Shown piece by piece: positions 1 through 6,349 of a DNA stretch of 8,035 nucleotides (the first letter of the stretch is position 1; the number at the start of each line of letters is the position of its first letter). The notes under the pieces were generated by a model, which saw nothing but the letters and a program-made list of their open reading frames with translations, had not been told where the DNA came from and did no database searches. The DNA comes from Actinomycetota bacterium (lineage in GTDB: Bacteria; Actinomycetota; Actinomycetes; Nanopelagicales; Nanopelagicaceae). Where the stretch lies: the NCBI GenBank assembly GCA_005787645.1, contig SYAM01000046.1:1-8035 (forward strand), written 5' to 3'. The translations under genes were made by a program, and so were the position numbers.

Positions 1-25
1 CGTTTATCGAGTGGAGGTCAGACAT
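1..25 (-). CDS. Possible start of next operon gene (cdsA by position), cut by window edge
   Basis: An ATG on the minus strand at 25 opens a frame reading MSDLHSIN before the window ends, 17 nt beyond the frr stop. Only eight codons are visible and there is no convincing Shine-Dalgarno; the nearest purine run, GAGAG, is about 15 nt upstream. In many actinobacteria the gene after frr is cdsA (phosphatidate cytidylyltransferase), so that is the expected identity. It rests on synteny alone, and the true start could lie outside the window. Confidence 0.25.
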
Positions 26-42
26 GCCAATGGCGCGAACTC

Positions 43-609
43 TCAGACTTCGAGAAGTTCGGTCTCCTTATGTTTGAGCAAATCATCAATCTTCGCCACA
101 TGTGCGCTGGTGTGCTTATCCAATTCCTTTTCAGCACGTGCGGCATCGTCTTTTCCGACCTTGCCATCTTTCTCTAGCTTCTCAAGGGCTTCTTTGGCGT
201 GGCGACGGATATTGCGAATTGAGACTCGGGATTCTTCCGCCTTATTTCGCGCAACTTTGATGAACTCCTTGCGGCGATCTTCGGTCAGTTGTGGGAAGTT
301 CACGCGAATGACGCCTCCATCGGATGCTGGGTTAACGCCGAGATCTGAATCGCGAATCGACTTCTCGATGATAGCCATCGCGCCTTTGTCATAGGGAGTA
401 ACTACAGCAATCCGTGCCTCAGGAACTTGCACAGAAGCCAGTTGTGAGAGTGGCGTTAATGTTCCGTAGTAGTCGACCATAATCTTTGCGAACATCGAGG
501 GGTGTGCTCGCCCGGTGCGAATTGCTCCGAAATCATCGCGCGCAACCTCTACAGCCTTGTCCATCTTGGAATCGGAATCCTTGAGGATTGCGTTTACTAA
601 CTCTGACAT
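43..609 (-). CDS. frr: Ribosome recycling factor
   Basis: This cytosolic protein works with EF-G to split the post-termination ribosome into subunits. The 188-residue product is close to the usual ~185 and aligns by eye along the whole family. It has the N-terminal helix with RTGRA (31-35), the conserved VTPYD (70-74), a GG-V-R-N-FP strand region (98-106), and the long C-terminal helices with RNIRR (132-136), whose arginines are the family signature for 23S rRNA contact. The C-terminal half is rich in Lys/Glu, as expected for the three-helix bundle. The ATG at 609 is supported by an AAGGAG Shine-Dalgarno 7 nt upstream. It lies 11 nt after pyrH and is almost certainly co-transcribed with rpsB-tsf-pyrH. 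Nothing is truncated or unusual. Confidence 0.97.
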   Translation of the reverse strand: MSELVNAILKDSDSKMDKAVEVARDDFGAIRTGRAHPSMFAKIMVDYYGTLTPLSQLASVQVPEARIAVVTPYDKGAMAIIEKSIRDSDLGVNPASDGGVIRVNFPQLTEDRRKEFIKVARNKAEESRVSIRNIRRHAKEALEKLEKDGKVGKDDAARAEKELDKHTSAHVAKIDDLLKHKETELLEV

Positions 610-616
610 TTCATTA

Positions 617-622
617 CTCCTT
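617..622 (-). promoter_or_regulatory. frr Shine-Dalgarno overlapping the pyrH stop codon
   Basis: The minus strand reads AAGGAG, 7 nt before the frr ATG, and its first two bases are the last two of the pyrH TAA stop (621-623). It is the strongest ribosome binding site in the left operon and fixes the frr start. It forms one half of an 11-nt palindrome, CTCCTTAGGAG on the plus strand (617-627), which is too tight to make a useful hairpin. Confidence 0.8.
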
Positions 623-1328
623 AGGAGACGAGCGTTCCGATTGATTCGCCCCGAACAGCTCGGGCGATATTGCCTGTCTTCAATAGATCAAAGACGATGA
701 TAGGTAGCGCATTCTCGCGGCAAAGACTAAAGGCTGCAGCATCTGCAACAGCGAGTGATTTACTCAAGACTTCATCAAAAGAGATTTTGTCGTATTTTGT
801 TGCACTCTTATCTTTACGCGGGTCAGCCGAATAGACCCCGTCCACACCACTTTTTGCGAGCAAGAGCGCTTCAGCTTTAATCTCCAGAGCGCGTTGCGCG
901 GCTACAGTGTCTGTGGTGAAAAATGGCATCCCTGCTCCGGCGCCAAAAATGACGACTCTGCCCTTATTGAGATGTCTAATCGCACGAAGTGGAATGTAAG
1001 GTTCTGCAACTTGTCCCATCTGAATCGCAGTTTGCACGCGGGTGGGCACGCCCTCCTTCTCCAAGAAATCTTGGAGCGCAAGACAGTTCATGACCGTGCC
1101 GAGCATTCCCATGTAGTCAGCGCGAGCGCGATCCATGCCGCGTTGTTGGAGTTCGGCGCCGCGGAAGTAATTTCCGCCGCCGACGACTATTGCCACTTCG
1201 GTTCCAGAGCGCGCTACATCAGCGATTTGTTTTGCGATTCCTTGAACGACATCGGGATCGACACCTATACCAGTGCCGCCACCAAAAACCTCACCCGAGA
1301 GTTTTAGGAGGACTCTCGAGTAGGTCAT
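621..1328 (-). CDS. pyrH: UMP kinase (uridylate kinase)
   Basis: This enzyme phosphorylates UMP to UDP with ATP, feeding all pyrimidine nucleotide synthesis. Bacterial PyrH is a cytosolic hexamer of the amino acid kinase fold. From the ATG at 1328 the product is 235 residues, the normal length. Visible motifs are the nucleotide-binding LLKLSGE (7-13, with K9), VVGGGNYFRG (48-57), the UMP-site region RADYMGML (69-76), the actinobacterial GAGAGMPFFTTD (129-140), and the C-terminal DGVYSADPRKD and ESIGTLV. A GTG two codons further up (1334) is the longer option. I prefer ATG because it places the family's R-V-L-L-K-L-S-G-E four residues from the N-terminus. Neither start has a good Shine-Dalgarno, so coupling to tsf, which ends 13 nt (or 7 nt) away, is likely. 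Confidence 0.96.
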   Translation of the reverse strand: MTYSRVLLKLSGEVFGGGTGIGVDPDVVQGIAKQIADVARSGTEVAIVVGGGNYFRGAELQQRGMDRARADYMGMLGTVMNCLALQDFLEKEGVPTRVQTAIQMGQVAEPYIPLRAIRHLNKGRVVIFGAGAGMPFFTTDTVAAQRALEIKAEALLLAKSGVDGVYSADPRKDKSATKYDKISFDEVLSKSLAVADAAAFSLCRENALPIIVFDLLKTGNIARAVRGESIGTLVS

Positions 1329-1341
1329 GGACACTATTGTC

Positions 1342-2169
1342 TTACTGTCCGACGCGGAAACGGAAGAAGGCAGTCGCTGATGTCCCAGCCTCAGTGAGGA
1401 CTTGGGCTACCGATTTCTTCTGATCCTTGGCAAATGCCTGTTCAACCAGGCTTACTTCCTTCACAAAGCCAGTGACGCGCCCCTCAACGATCTTGGCCAG
1501 GGCTGCCTCAGGCTTACCCTCATTGCGCGCAGTCTCTTCAGCGATACGTCGCTCGTTCTCGATGACATCTGCTGGGACTTGATCGCGAGTGACATATTGT
1601 GGTGCGAATGCGGCGATATGTTGCGCAACATCCTTCCCGATATCTCCTACTGCCTTACTGAGTTGGAACAGAACTCCAACCTGCGGAGGCAAGTCAGGGC
1701 TGGTCTTATGTAGGTAAGCAACTACCGGTGAACCTTTGAGTACACCAACGCGACGAAGTGCGATGCGCTCACCAAGTGTGGCGTTCGCTTCATCGATATG
1801 CGCTTGCACGCTCTTACCGCCACCGAAATCTGAGGCCAAGAAACCTTCGGTATCAGAGACATTGGATACAGCAAGTTTGCTCACCAATTCATCGGCGAGC
1901 GCTTGGAATCGCTCCCCCTTAGAGACGAAGTCGGTCTCGCAGTTGAGTTCAAGGATTACTCCTGAATCTCCATCGACCTTTGCGGTGACTAGGCCATTTG
2001 AGGTAGCTCGCCCTTCGCGCTTGGTGACGCCCTTGAGACCTTTGACGCGAATGATTTCGACTGCTTTGTTGAATTCTCCACCAGCCTCATCGAGGGCTTT
2101 CTTGCAATCCAACATACCTGCGGCAGTTTGCTCGCGCAGGCGCTTTACATCTTCTGCTGTATAGGACAT
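1342..2169 (-). CDS. tsf: Elongation factor Ts
   Basis: EF-Ts is the cytosolic nucleotide exchange factor that reloads EF-Tu with GTP during translation. The product is 275 residues, normal for actinobacteria. The N-terminal UBA-like domain carries LREQTAAGMLDCKKALDEA (11-29), followed by VTKREGR (48-54). The core has LNCETDFVSK (75-84), including the T-D-F-V motif that contacts EF-Tu. The second dimerisation subdomain contains GKDVAQHIAAFAP, and the C-terminal module ends ATAFFRFRVGQ. The ATG at 2169 gives the canonical start; no strong Shine-Dalgarno is seen. It follows rpsB by 26 nt, the classic rpsB-tsf pair, so S2 and EF-Ts are made from one message. Confidence 0.97.
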   Translation of the reverse strand: MSYTAEDVKRLREQTAAGMLDCKKALDEAGGEFNKAVEIIRVKGLKGVTKREGRATSNGLVTAKVDGDSGVILELNCETDFVSKGERFQALADELVSKLAVSNVSDTEGFLASDFGGGKSVQAHIDEANATLGERIALRRVGVLKGSPVVAYLHKTSPDLPPQVGVLFQLSKAVGDIGKDVAQHIAAFAPQYVTRDQVPADVIENERRIAEETARNEGKPEAALAKIVEGRVTGFVKEVSLVEQAFAKDQKKSVAQVLTEAGTSATAFFRFRVGQ

Positions 2170-2195
2170 TTATCTACGCTTTCATCTCGTAAGTG

Positions 2196-2990
2196 CTACT
2201 TGGCGGGAGTCTCTATTGCTTCAGGTATTGCTGCAGGCGCTGCTGCCTCAAGCGCTGCTGCTACATCGGCAACAGCTGCTGCAGCAGGCTCTGGCTTGTT
2301 ATTTGCCTGGCGCGCTTGCATGCCGGCAACTACTGCATCGGCAATCACGCGGGTAAGGAGCGCGACTGAACGGATTGCATCATCGTTGCCTGGAATCTTG
2401 TATTCGACCTCGTCTGGATCGCAGTTGGTGTCGAGGATAGCGATAACTGGAATTCCAAGTTTGTGTGCCTCTTGCACTGCAAGATGCTCTTTCTTGGTGT
2501 CAACTACCCAGATTGCTGAAGGAAGTTTGGACATGTTGCGAATTCCATCGAGGTTCTTCTTCAACTTATCTTTCTCACGACGGAAGATAAGGAGCTCCTT
2601 CTTGGTACGAATCTGATCTTGATTGGTCTCGAGGGCTTCAAGCTCCTTGAGACGATCGATTCGCTTGGCAACGGTGTTGAAGTTGGTCAGCATGCCGCCG
2701 AGCCAACGCTCAGTCACATAGGGCATACCAACGCGCTTAGCCTGTTCGATGATCGGCTCTTGGGCTTGCTTCTTTGTTCCGACGAAGAGGATATGTCCGC
2801 CTCGGGCGACAGTATCTTTCACGAAGGCATATGCCTGGTCAATTAGTCCCAATGATTGTTGGATATCGATGATGTAGATGCCGTTACGTTCGGTGAAGAT
2901 GTAACGCGTCATCTTTGGAGTCCATCGACGAGTTTGATGTCCGAAATGGACGCCGCTGTCGAGGAGTTCTCGCATGGTGACAACCGCCAT
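2196..2990 (-). CDS. rpsB: 30S ribosomal protein S2
   Basis: S2 is a late-assembling protein of the small ribosomal subunit, placed near the head-body junction. The 264-residue product starts MAVVTMRELLDSGVHFGHQ and carries the family signatures GVHFGHQTRRWTPKM (13-27), FVGTKKQAQEPI, RWLGGMLTNF, and a C-terminal signature region around WVVDTKKEHLAVQEA and GIPVIAILDTNCDPD. The last 37 residues (228-264) form a low-complexity Ala/Pro/Glu tail with about 16 alanines, as seen in many actinobacterial S2 proteins. The ATG is supported by AGGAG 9 nt upstream. It is the first gene of rpsB-tsf-pyrH-frr. Two inverted repeats in its leader could be autoregulatory: S2 is known to repress rpsB-tsf in E. 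coli, but whether this happens here is inference. Confidence 0.97.
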   Translation of the reverse strand: MAVVTMRELLDSGVHFGHQTRRWTPKMTRYIFTERNGIYIIDIQQSLGLIDQAYAFVKDTVARGGHILFVGTKKQAQEPIIEQAKRVGMPYVTERWLGGMLTNFNTVAKRIDRLKELEALETNQDQIRTKKELLIFRREKDKLKKNLDGIRNMSKLPSAIWVVDTKKEHLAVQEAHKLGIPVIAILDTNCDPDEVEYKIPGNDDAIRSVALLTRVIADAVVAGMQARQANNKPEPAAAAVADVAAALEAAAPAAIPEAIETPAK

Positions 2991-2999
2991 GGTTGCGCG

Positions 3000-3004
3000 C
3001 TCCT
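3000..3004 (-). promoter_or_regulatory. rpsB Shine-Dalgarno
   Basis: The minus strand reads AGGAG (inside ATTAGGAGCG) 9 nt before the rpsB ATG. It sits 6 nt downstream of the perfect hairpin at 3011-3031, close enough for folding of the leader to affect ribosome access. Confidence 0.75.
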
Positions 3005-3010
3005 AATTCC

Positions 3011-3031
3011 GCACACGGTGAGACCGTGTGC
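3011..3031 (-). promoter_or_regulatory. Perfect 9-bp hairpin in the rpsB leader
   Basis: The arms GCACACGGT (3011-3019) and ACCGTGTGC (3023-3031) are exact reverse complements around a 3-nt loop (GAG on plus, CTC in the rpsB message). The stem is GC-rich and lies directly upstream of the rpsB ribosome binding site. No T-run follows in either direction, so it is not an ordinary intrinsic terminator. A leader structure for translational control, or a palindromic protein-binding site, fits better; the function is inferred. Confidence 0.6.
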
Positions 3032-3042
3032 ACTCGGTTGTT

Positions 3043-3067
3043 GGTAGGAATCGATTTGATTCTTACC
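3043..3067 (-). promoter_or_regulatory. Second inverted repeat upstream of rpsB
   Basis: The plus strand has GGTAGGAATC (3043-3052) and GATTCTTACC (3058-3067) around the 5-nt centre GATTT. The arms pair at nine of ten positions. The tenth (3047/3063) is a G-T wobble when read on plus and an A-C mismatch in the minus-strand rpsB transcript. It lies 11 nt upstream (in the rpsB direction) of the perfect hairpin. It could be part of a two-stem leader RNA or, because wobble pairing favours the other strand and the centre is short, a DNA operator. Confidence 0.45.
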
Positions 3068-3272
3068 TCTAGCAATTCGAGCCGGCGCCCTTCGATATGG
3101 ACCGCTTCGCATCAAGCGCGCGGACCGAGGTAGTGAAGGGGCTCGATTTGCGTGAAGTCACCGGTTTTACTCGGTGCTGGGCGCAAGCCTACCTGACCCA
3201 CAGGGCTCCGATTTCCCCAGAGGTGGCTCCTGCTAGCCTCGACAGACAAGAGGGCGCGCCACTATCGCCGCC

Positions 3273-3827
3273 ATGAAACTCACCTCACTCCCCTCCTCCG
3301 CCTCCAAATGGGCGGCGATTGCCACCTTCTCTGCCACTGCATTTCTCTCAGGTCTGGCTCTGCCTACCACCGCACGCGATATCACCGCAGCCCAAACCTG
3401 GATCTCACCTCTTCCTGGAGTTCGTCCCGTGATTACCAGTTACCACCCAGACGGTAAGAGCACCAAGCGAGGCGGAGTCCAAAAACCTGCAGGAGCGCAT
3501 ATGGGCGTTGACTTCATCGCAACATTTGGTGAAGAGATTCGCGCACCCCAAGATGGAGTCATCTCTTATATCGGCACTGTTAATCAGATACCGATTGTCG
3601 TGCTCACTCACTTGGATCAGTTGGTTTTACGACGGACTACCTACTTACCTGCAAGCACTGATTTCACTATTGGGCATCCAGTAATACAAGGAGAGAACTT
3701 TGCGCGCGTGGCACCGATTTTCCATTGCGCCCGGCCATGCCTACATTGGGGCGAGCGGATTGGGAATAAATATTCCAATCCTATGAAACATCTTGGTAAA
3801 GCAGTGCTTCTGCCTCGCCTTGATTAA
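3273..3827 (+). CDS. Secreted M23 (LytM-like) peptidase-family protein, atypical active site
   Basis: A 184-residue exported protein of the peptidase M23 fold, whose active members cut peptidoglycan cross-links outside the membrane. Residues 1-34 look like a Sec signal peptide: basic start, hydrophobic segment about 13-31, possible cleavage after PTTA. The domain follows with HMGVD (76-80, the HxxxD zinc pair), APQDGVISYIG (91-101), a mid-domain His (113), and HCARPCLHWG (151-160). In classical LytM enzymes the last motif is HxH; here its first His, the catalytic one, is Cys156, while the zinc-ligand His158 is kept. I recall CLHWG as common in the actinobacterial proteins encoded beside rpsB (compare Rv2891), so this is probably a family trait and not damage. 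No Shine-Dalgarno is evident. The gene is alone on plus, diverging from rpsB and converging on xerC. Whether it is a hydrolase or a non-catalytic activator/binder is unknown. Confidence 0.8.
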   Translation: MKLTSLPSSASKWAAIATFSATAFLSGLALPTTARDITAAQTWISPLPGVRPVITSYHPDGKSTKRGGVQKPAGAHMGVDFIATFGEEIRAPQDGVISYIGTVNQIPIVVLTHLDQLVLRRTTYLPASTDFTIGHPVIQGENFARVAPIFHCARPCLHWGERIGNKYSNPMKHLGKAVLLPRLD

Positions 3828-3834
3828 AAGTTCA

Positions 3835-4740
3835 TCACGCACGGGGATGGGCTTGTTTATACGCAGCCTTTAATCGCTCTTCCGAGACGTGGGTATAAAT
3901 CTGAGTTGTCGCGAGCGATGCATGGCCCAATATTTCCTGAACTGTTCGTAAATCTGCGCCGCGTTCTAATAGATGGGTTGCAGCGCTATGGCGCAAGCCA
4001 TGCGGACCGACTCGAGGAGAGTTTGGCAACGCCTGCAGTGCGGTGTAAACCACTTCTCGAACAGTTCGAGGATCGATGCGCTTTCCTCGGGCACCAAGAA
4101 AGAGAGCAAGCCCTGATGTAGCACTTAGGTACAAAGCGCGCGCATCATTAATCCAGGTATCTAACGCTCGAAGCGCTGGCGCACCAAGAGGGACTGTGCG
4201 CTCTTTCCGCCCCTTACCGAAGACTCGAATGGTATTGCGCGCTCGGTCAATATCTTCTAAATCCAATCCGCATAACTCAGAGACTCGAATGCCAGTGCTG
4301 TAGAGCAGTTCGACTATGGCGATGTTACGAATCGCGTGTGGGTCGATTTCTTCGCTGACCGCGCTCTCGAGCGCATTGAAAACCTCCTCAGTTTCAGAGA
4401 CGGTGAGCACAGTTGGCAAGGTCCGCTGCGATCGCGGAGTCGCTAACCGATCGCCGACATCCTCTTTCATTAATCCATTCTTGGTTGCCCATGCAGTGAA
4501 AGTGCGGACCGCAACAGCCCGCCGTGCGATAGTAGTTCGCGCTCCGCCTTTGCTCTGTAACAATGCTAACCATGAACGAATTGCCGGAAGGGTTAGTTGA
4601 TCAACGGAATTGATTCCTAAGCGAGCGCAATGTTCGAAGAGTGAGGTGAGATCTCCAATGTAGGCCCGGATAGTATGTTCAGAGAAGTTTCGCTGCAAAC
4701 GAAGATGCTCTTCATATCGAAACAGAGGATCTACAAACAT
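3835..4740 (-). CDS. xerC: Tyrosine recombinase XerC
   Basis: A 301-residue site-specific recombinase of typical Xer size. With XerD it resolves chromosome dimers at dif, under FtsK control at the septum. The N-terminal SAM-like core-binding domain (about 1-90) includes FSEHTIRAYIGDL (19-31). The catalytic domain has the full set: R152 (STGIRVSEL), K176 (GKGRKERTVPL), H247 and R250 (HGLRHSAATHLLERG), H273 (LGHASLATTQ) and the nucleophile Y282 (IYTHV). The XerC assignment, not XerD or a phage integrase, comes from length and from the conserved actinobacterial position beside the M23 gene and rpsB. It begins 10 nt after cimA with no clear Shine-Dalgarno, so it is probably co-transcribed with leuB-ilvE-cimA. 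Its 3' end faces the M23 gene with 7 nt between. Confidence 0.92.
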   Translation of the reverse strand: MFVDPLFRYEEHLRLQRNFSEHTIRAYIGDLTSLFEHCARLGINSVDQLTLPAIRSWLALLQSKGGARTTIARRAVAVRTFTAWATKNGLMKEDVGDRLATPRSQRTLPTVLTVSETEEVFNALESAVSEEIDPHAIRNIAIVELLYSTGIRVSELCGLDLEDIDRARNTIRVFGKGRKERTVPLGAPALRALDTWINDARALYLSATSGLALFLGARGKRIDPRTVREVVYTALQALPNSPRVGPHGLRHSAATHLLERGADLRTVQEILGHASLATTQIYTHVSEERLKAAYKQAHPRA

Positions 4741-4750
4741 AAATTAAAGG

Positions 4751-6349
4751 TTACTCGGGCTTGATTCCTTTACGGAGTAAGCCATACGTAACTGCCTCTT
4801 CTAAAGCCATCTCCGAGGCGGCTATAACGTTCTCATGGACACCGACTGTGGTCCACTCCCCTTCACCATCACTGGTTTCCACGAGAACTCGGGTAACGGC
4901 ACTGGTCCCCTGGCGACCTTCGAGGATGCGAACCTTGTAATCAGTCAATTCAAGAGCAGCAAGTTCAGGATAGATACTCTCTAGCCCCTTGCGGAGCGCA
5001 TTATCGATTGCGTTAACCGGACCATTTCCTTCGCCAGCAGTAATGAACTCTTTTTCTCGTGCTTTGATCTTGACCGTGGCGCGAGATATCACTGATGCAT
5101 CAGGGCGACGCTCAACATTCGTGGACCACTCAAGGACAGTGAAGAATCGCACCTTTTCCCCTGCTTGCGCCTCGCGAAGGAGTAACTCAAAGGATGCATC
5201 CGCTGCTTCAAAGGTGTAGCCACGCATCTCTAATTCTTTTACTCGCTCGACAACTTTTCCGACGAGCTCGCGATCGGCGCTGACATCGATACCCATCTCT
5301 TGGCTCTTGAGTTCGACAGATGCGCGACCTGCCATATCGGATACGAGCATGCGACGATCGTTACCAACAAACTCTGGTTCGGTATGTTGATAGAGCGCAG
5401 GATCGACTTTGATTGCCGATGCATGAAGGCCTGCTTTATGCGCGAATGCTGAGATGCCAACATATGGTTGGCGCGGACTTGGTGCGATGTTGGTGACTTC
5501 GGCAACCGCATGCGAAATACGGAACGCCTCGCGCAAACTTCCTTCTGGAAGGACTGGCTTCTTATATTTCAATTCTAAGTTTGCGACAATCGAAACAAGG
5601 TCAGCGTTACCAGTTCGCTCGCCATATCCATTGAGCGTTCCCTGAACGTGAGTCGCACCTGCATCGATAGCAGCAAGCGAGTTGGCAATCGCGCAACCGG
5701 TGTCGTTATGGCAATGGATTCCCACCCGCGCGCCAGTGACAGCAAGCGCATCTGCAACAACATCAGCAATCTCCGCAGGCAACATTCCACCATTGGTGTC
5801 ACAGAGCGCAGCAATGTCTGCTCCTGCCTCTATAGCAACGCGCACTACCTCAAGTGCATAAGCTTTATTCGCACGATAGCCATCAAAGAAGTGCTCAGCA
5901 TCAAGAAATACCCGACGACCTTCCTTCACCATGAACGAAATAGTGTCGCGCACCATCGCGAGGTTCTCATCAAGTGAAGTCTTAAGCGCAAGATCGACAT
6001 GGCGATCATGTGACTTGGCAACGACGGTAATAATCGGCGCCTGTGAATCGATGAGGGCACGAACTTGCTCATCATCGGCTGCCTTCACGTTCGGACGTCG
6101 CGTAGCTCCAAAGGCAACAAATTGCGCATTCTTAAATTGAATCTCTTTTGTAACCCGTGCAAAGAATTCAGTATCGCGAGGATTAGCTCCTGGCCAACCA
6201 CCTTCGATGAAACCGACACCTAGATCATCTAGGTGGCGAGCAATCACCATCTTGTCGTGCACCGAAAGATTTAGTCCTTCTTGCTGCGCACCATCGCGCA
6301 GGGTGGTGTCGTAGATGTGAAAGGCATCGCCCTGGGGCTGGGTAGCCAT
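4751..6349 (-). CDS. cimA: (R)-citramalate synthase
   Basis: This enzyme condenses acetyl-CoA with pyruvate to citramalate, the first step of the threonine-independent route to 2-oxobutyrate and isoleucine. From ATG 6349 it has 532 residues, the size of the long CimA family related to isopropylmalate/homocitrate synthases. The TIM-barrel part shows YDTTLRDGAQQEG (13-25) with the R18/D19 catalytic pair, IEGGWPGANPRDTEFF (48-63), LCDTNGG (182-188), and the metal-binding HCHNDTG (212-218). The family's PYVG-SAFAHKAGLHASA region follows, and then a C-terminal LeuA-type allosteric domain (roughly 380-525), normally the site of end-product feedback. A TTG at 6370 would add seven residues, but ATG is preferred because it forms TAATG with the ilvE stop, indicating translational coupling. 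2-Isopropylmalate synthase is the main alternative; the EGGWPG motif and length favour CimA. Confidence 0.9.
   Translation of the reverse strand: MATQPQGDAFHIYDTTLRDGAQQEGLNLSVHDKMVIARHLDDLGVGFIEGGWPGANPRDTEFFARVTKEIQFKNAQFVAFGATRRPNVKAADDEQVRALIDSQAPIITVVAKSHDRHVDLALKTSLDENLAMVRDTISFMVKEGRRVFLDAEHFFDGYRANKAYALEVVRVAIEAGADIAALCDTNGGMLPAEIADVVADALAVTGARVGIHCHNDTGCAIANSLAAIDAGATHVQGTLNGYGERTGNADLVSIVANLELKYKKPVLPEGSLREAFRISHAVAEVTNIAPSPRQPYVGISAFAHKAGLHASAIKVDPALYQHTEPEFVGNDRRMLVSDMAGRASVELKSQEMGIDVSADRELVGKVVERVKELEMRGYTFEAADASFELLLREAQAGEKVRFFTVLEWSTNVERRPDASVISRATVKIKAREKEFITAGEGNGPVNAIDNALRKGLESIYPELAALELTDYKVRILEGRQGTSAVTRVLVETSDGEGEWTTVGVHENVIAASEMALEEAVTYGLLRKGIKPE

Larger units (their letters stand above)
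2991..3272. promoter_or_regulatory. Divergent intergenic region between rpsB and the M23 gene
   Basis: This 282-nt non-coding stretch is the only sizeable gap in the window and must hold the rpsB operon promoter (minus strand) and probably the M23 gene promoter (plus strand). The rpsB-proximal third contains two inverted repeats and the rpsB Shine-Dalgarno. Near the M23 gene, TGCTAGCCT (3231-3239, plus) resembles an extended -10 element (TG-n-TAnnnT), but the 17-nt-spaced -35 position (atttcc) is not consensus, so this is only a candidate. For rpsB I found no convincing -35/-10 pair. Weak minus-strand possibilities (GTGACT then TTCACT with 18-nt spacing near 3139-3168) are not good enough to call. 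Smaller 5-bp stems occur at 3103-3118 and 3159-3176. Confidence 0.6.

Noticed and set aside
1736..2616. Plus-strand Ser/Ala-rich open frames opposite tsf and rpsB
   Set aside because: Composition is that of antisense shadows of the well-conserved minus-strand genes; no start signals or recognisable domains.
3011..3031. Perfect hairpin as an intrinsic terminator
   Set aside because: No T-run follows the stem on either strand, and it lies upstream of rpsB, not after a gene.
2884..3115. Small minus-strand frames of 63-68 codons across the rpsB leader
   Set aside because: They run into rpsB in another frame, have no ribosome binding site, and their sequences look random; the leader structures explain the region better.
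3138..3217. Two similar words GGGCTCGATTT and GGGCTCCGATTT as direct repeats
   Set aside because: Short, imperfect, and only two copies; easily chance.
3835..4740. Tyrosine recombinase as a phage or island integrase
   Set aside because: Standard Xer length, conserved chromosomal neighbourhood, no adjacent tRNA, att repeats or cargo genes.
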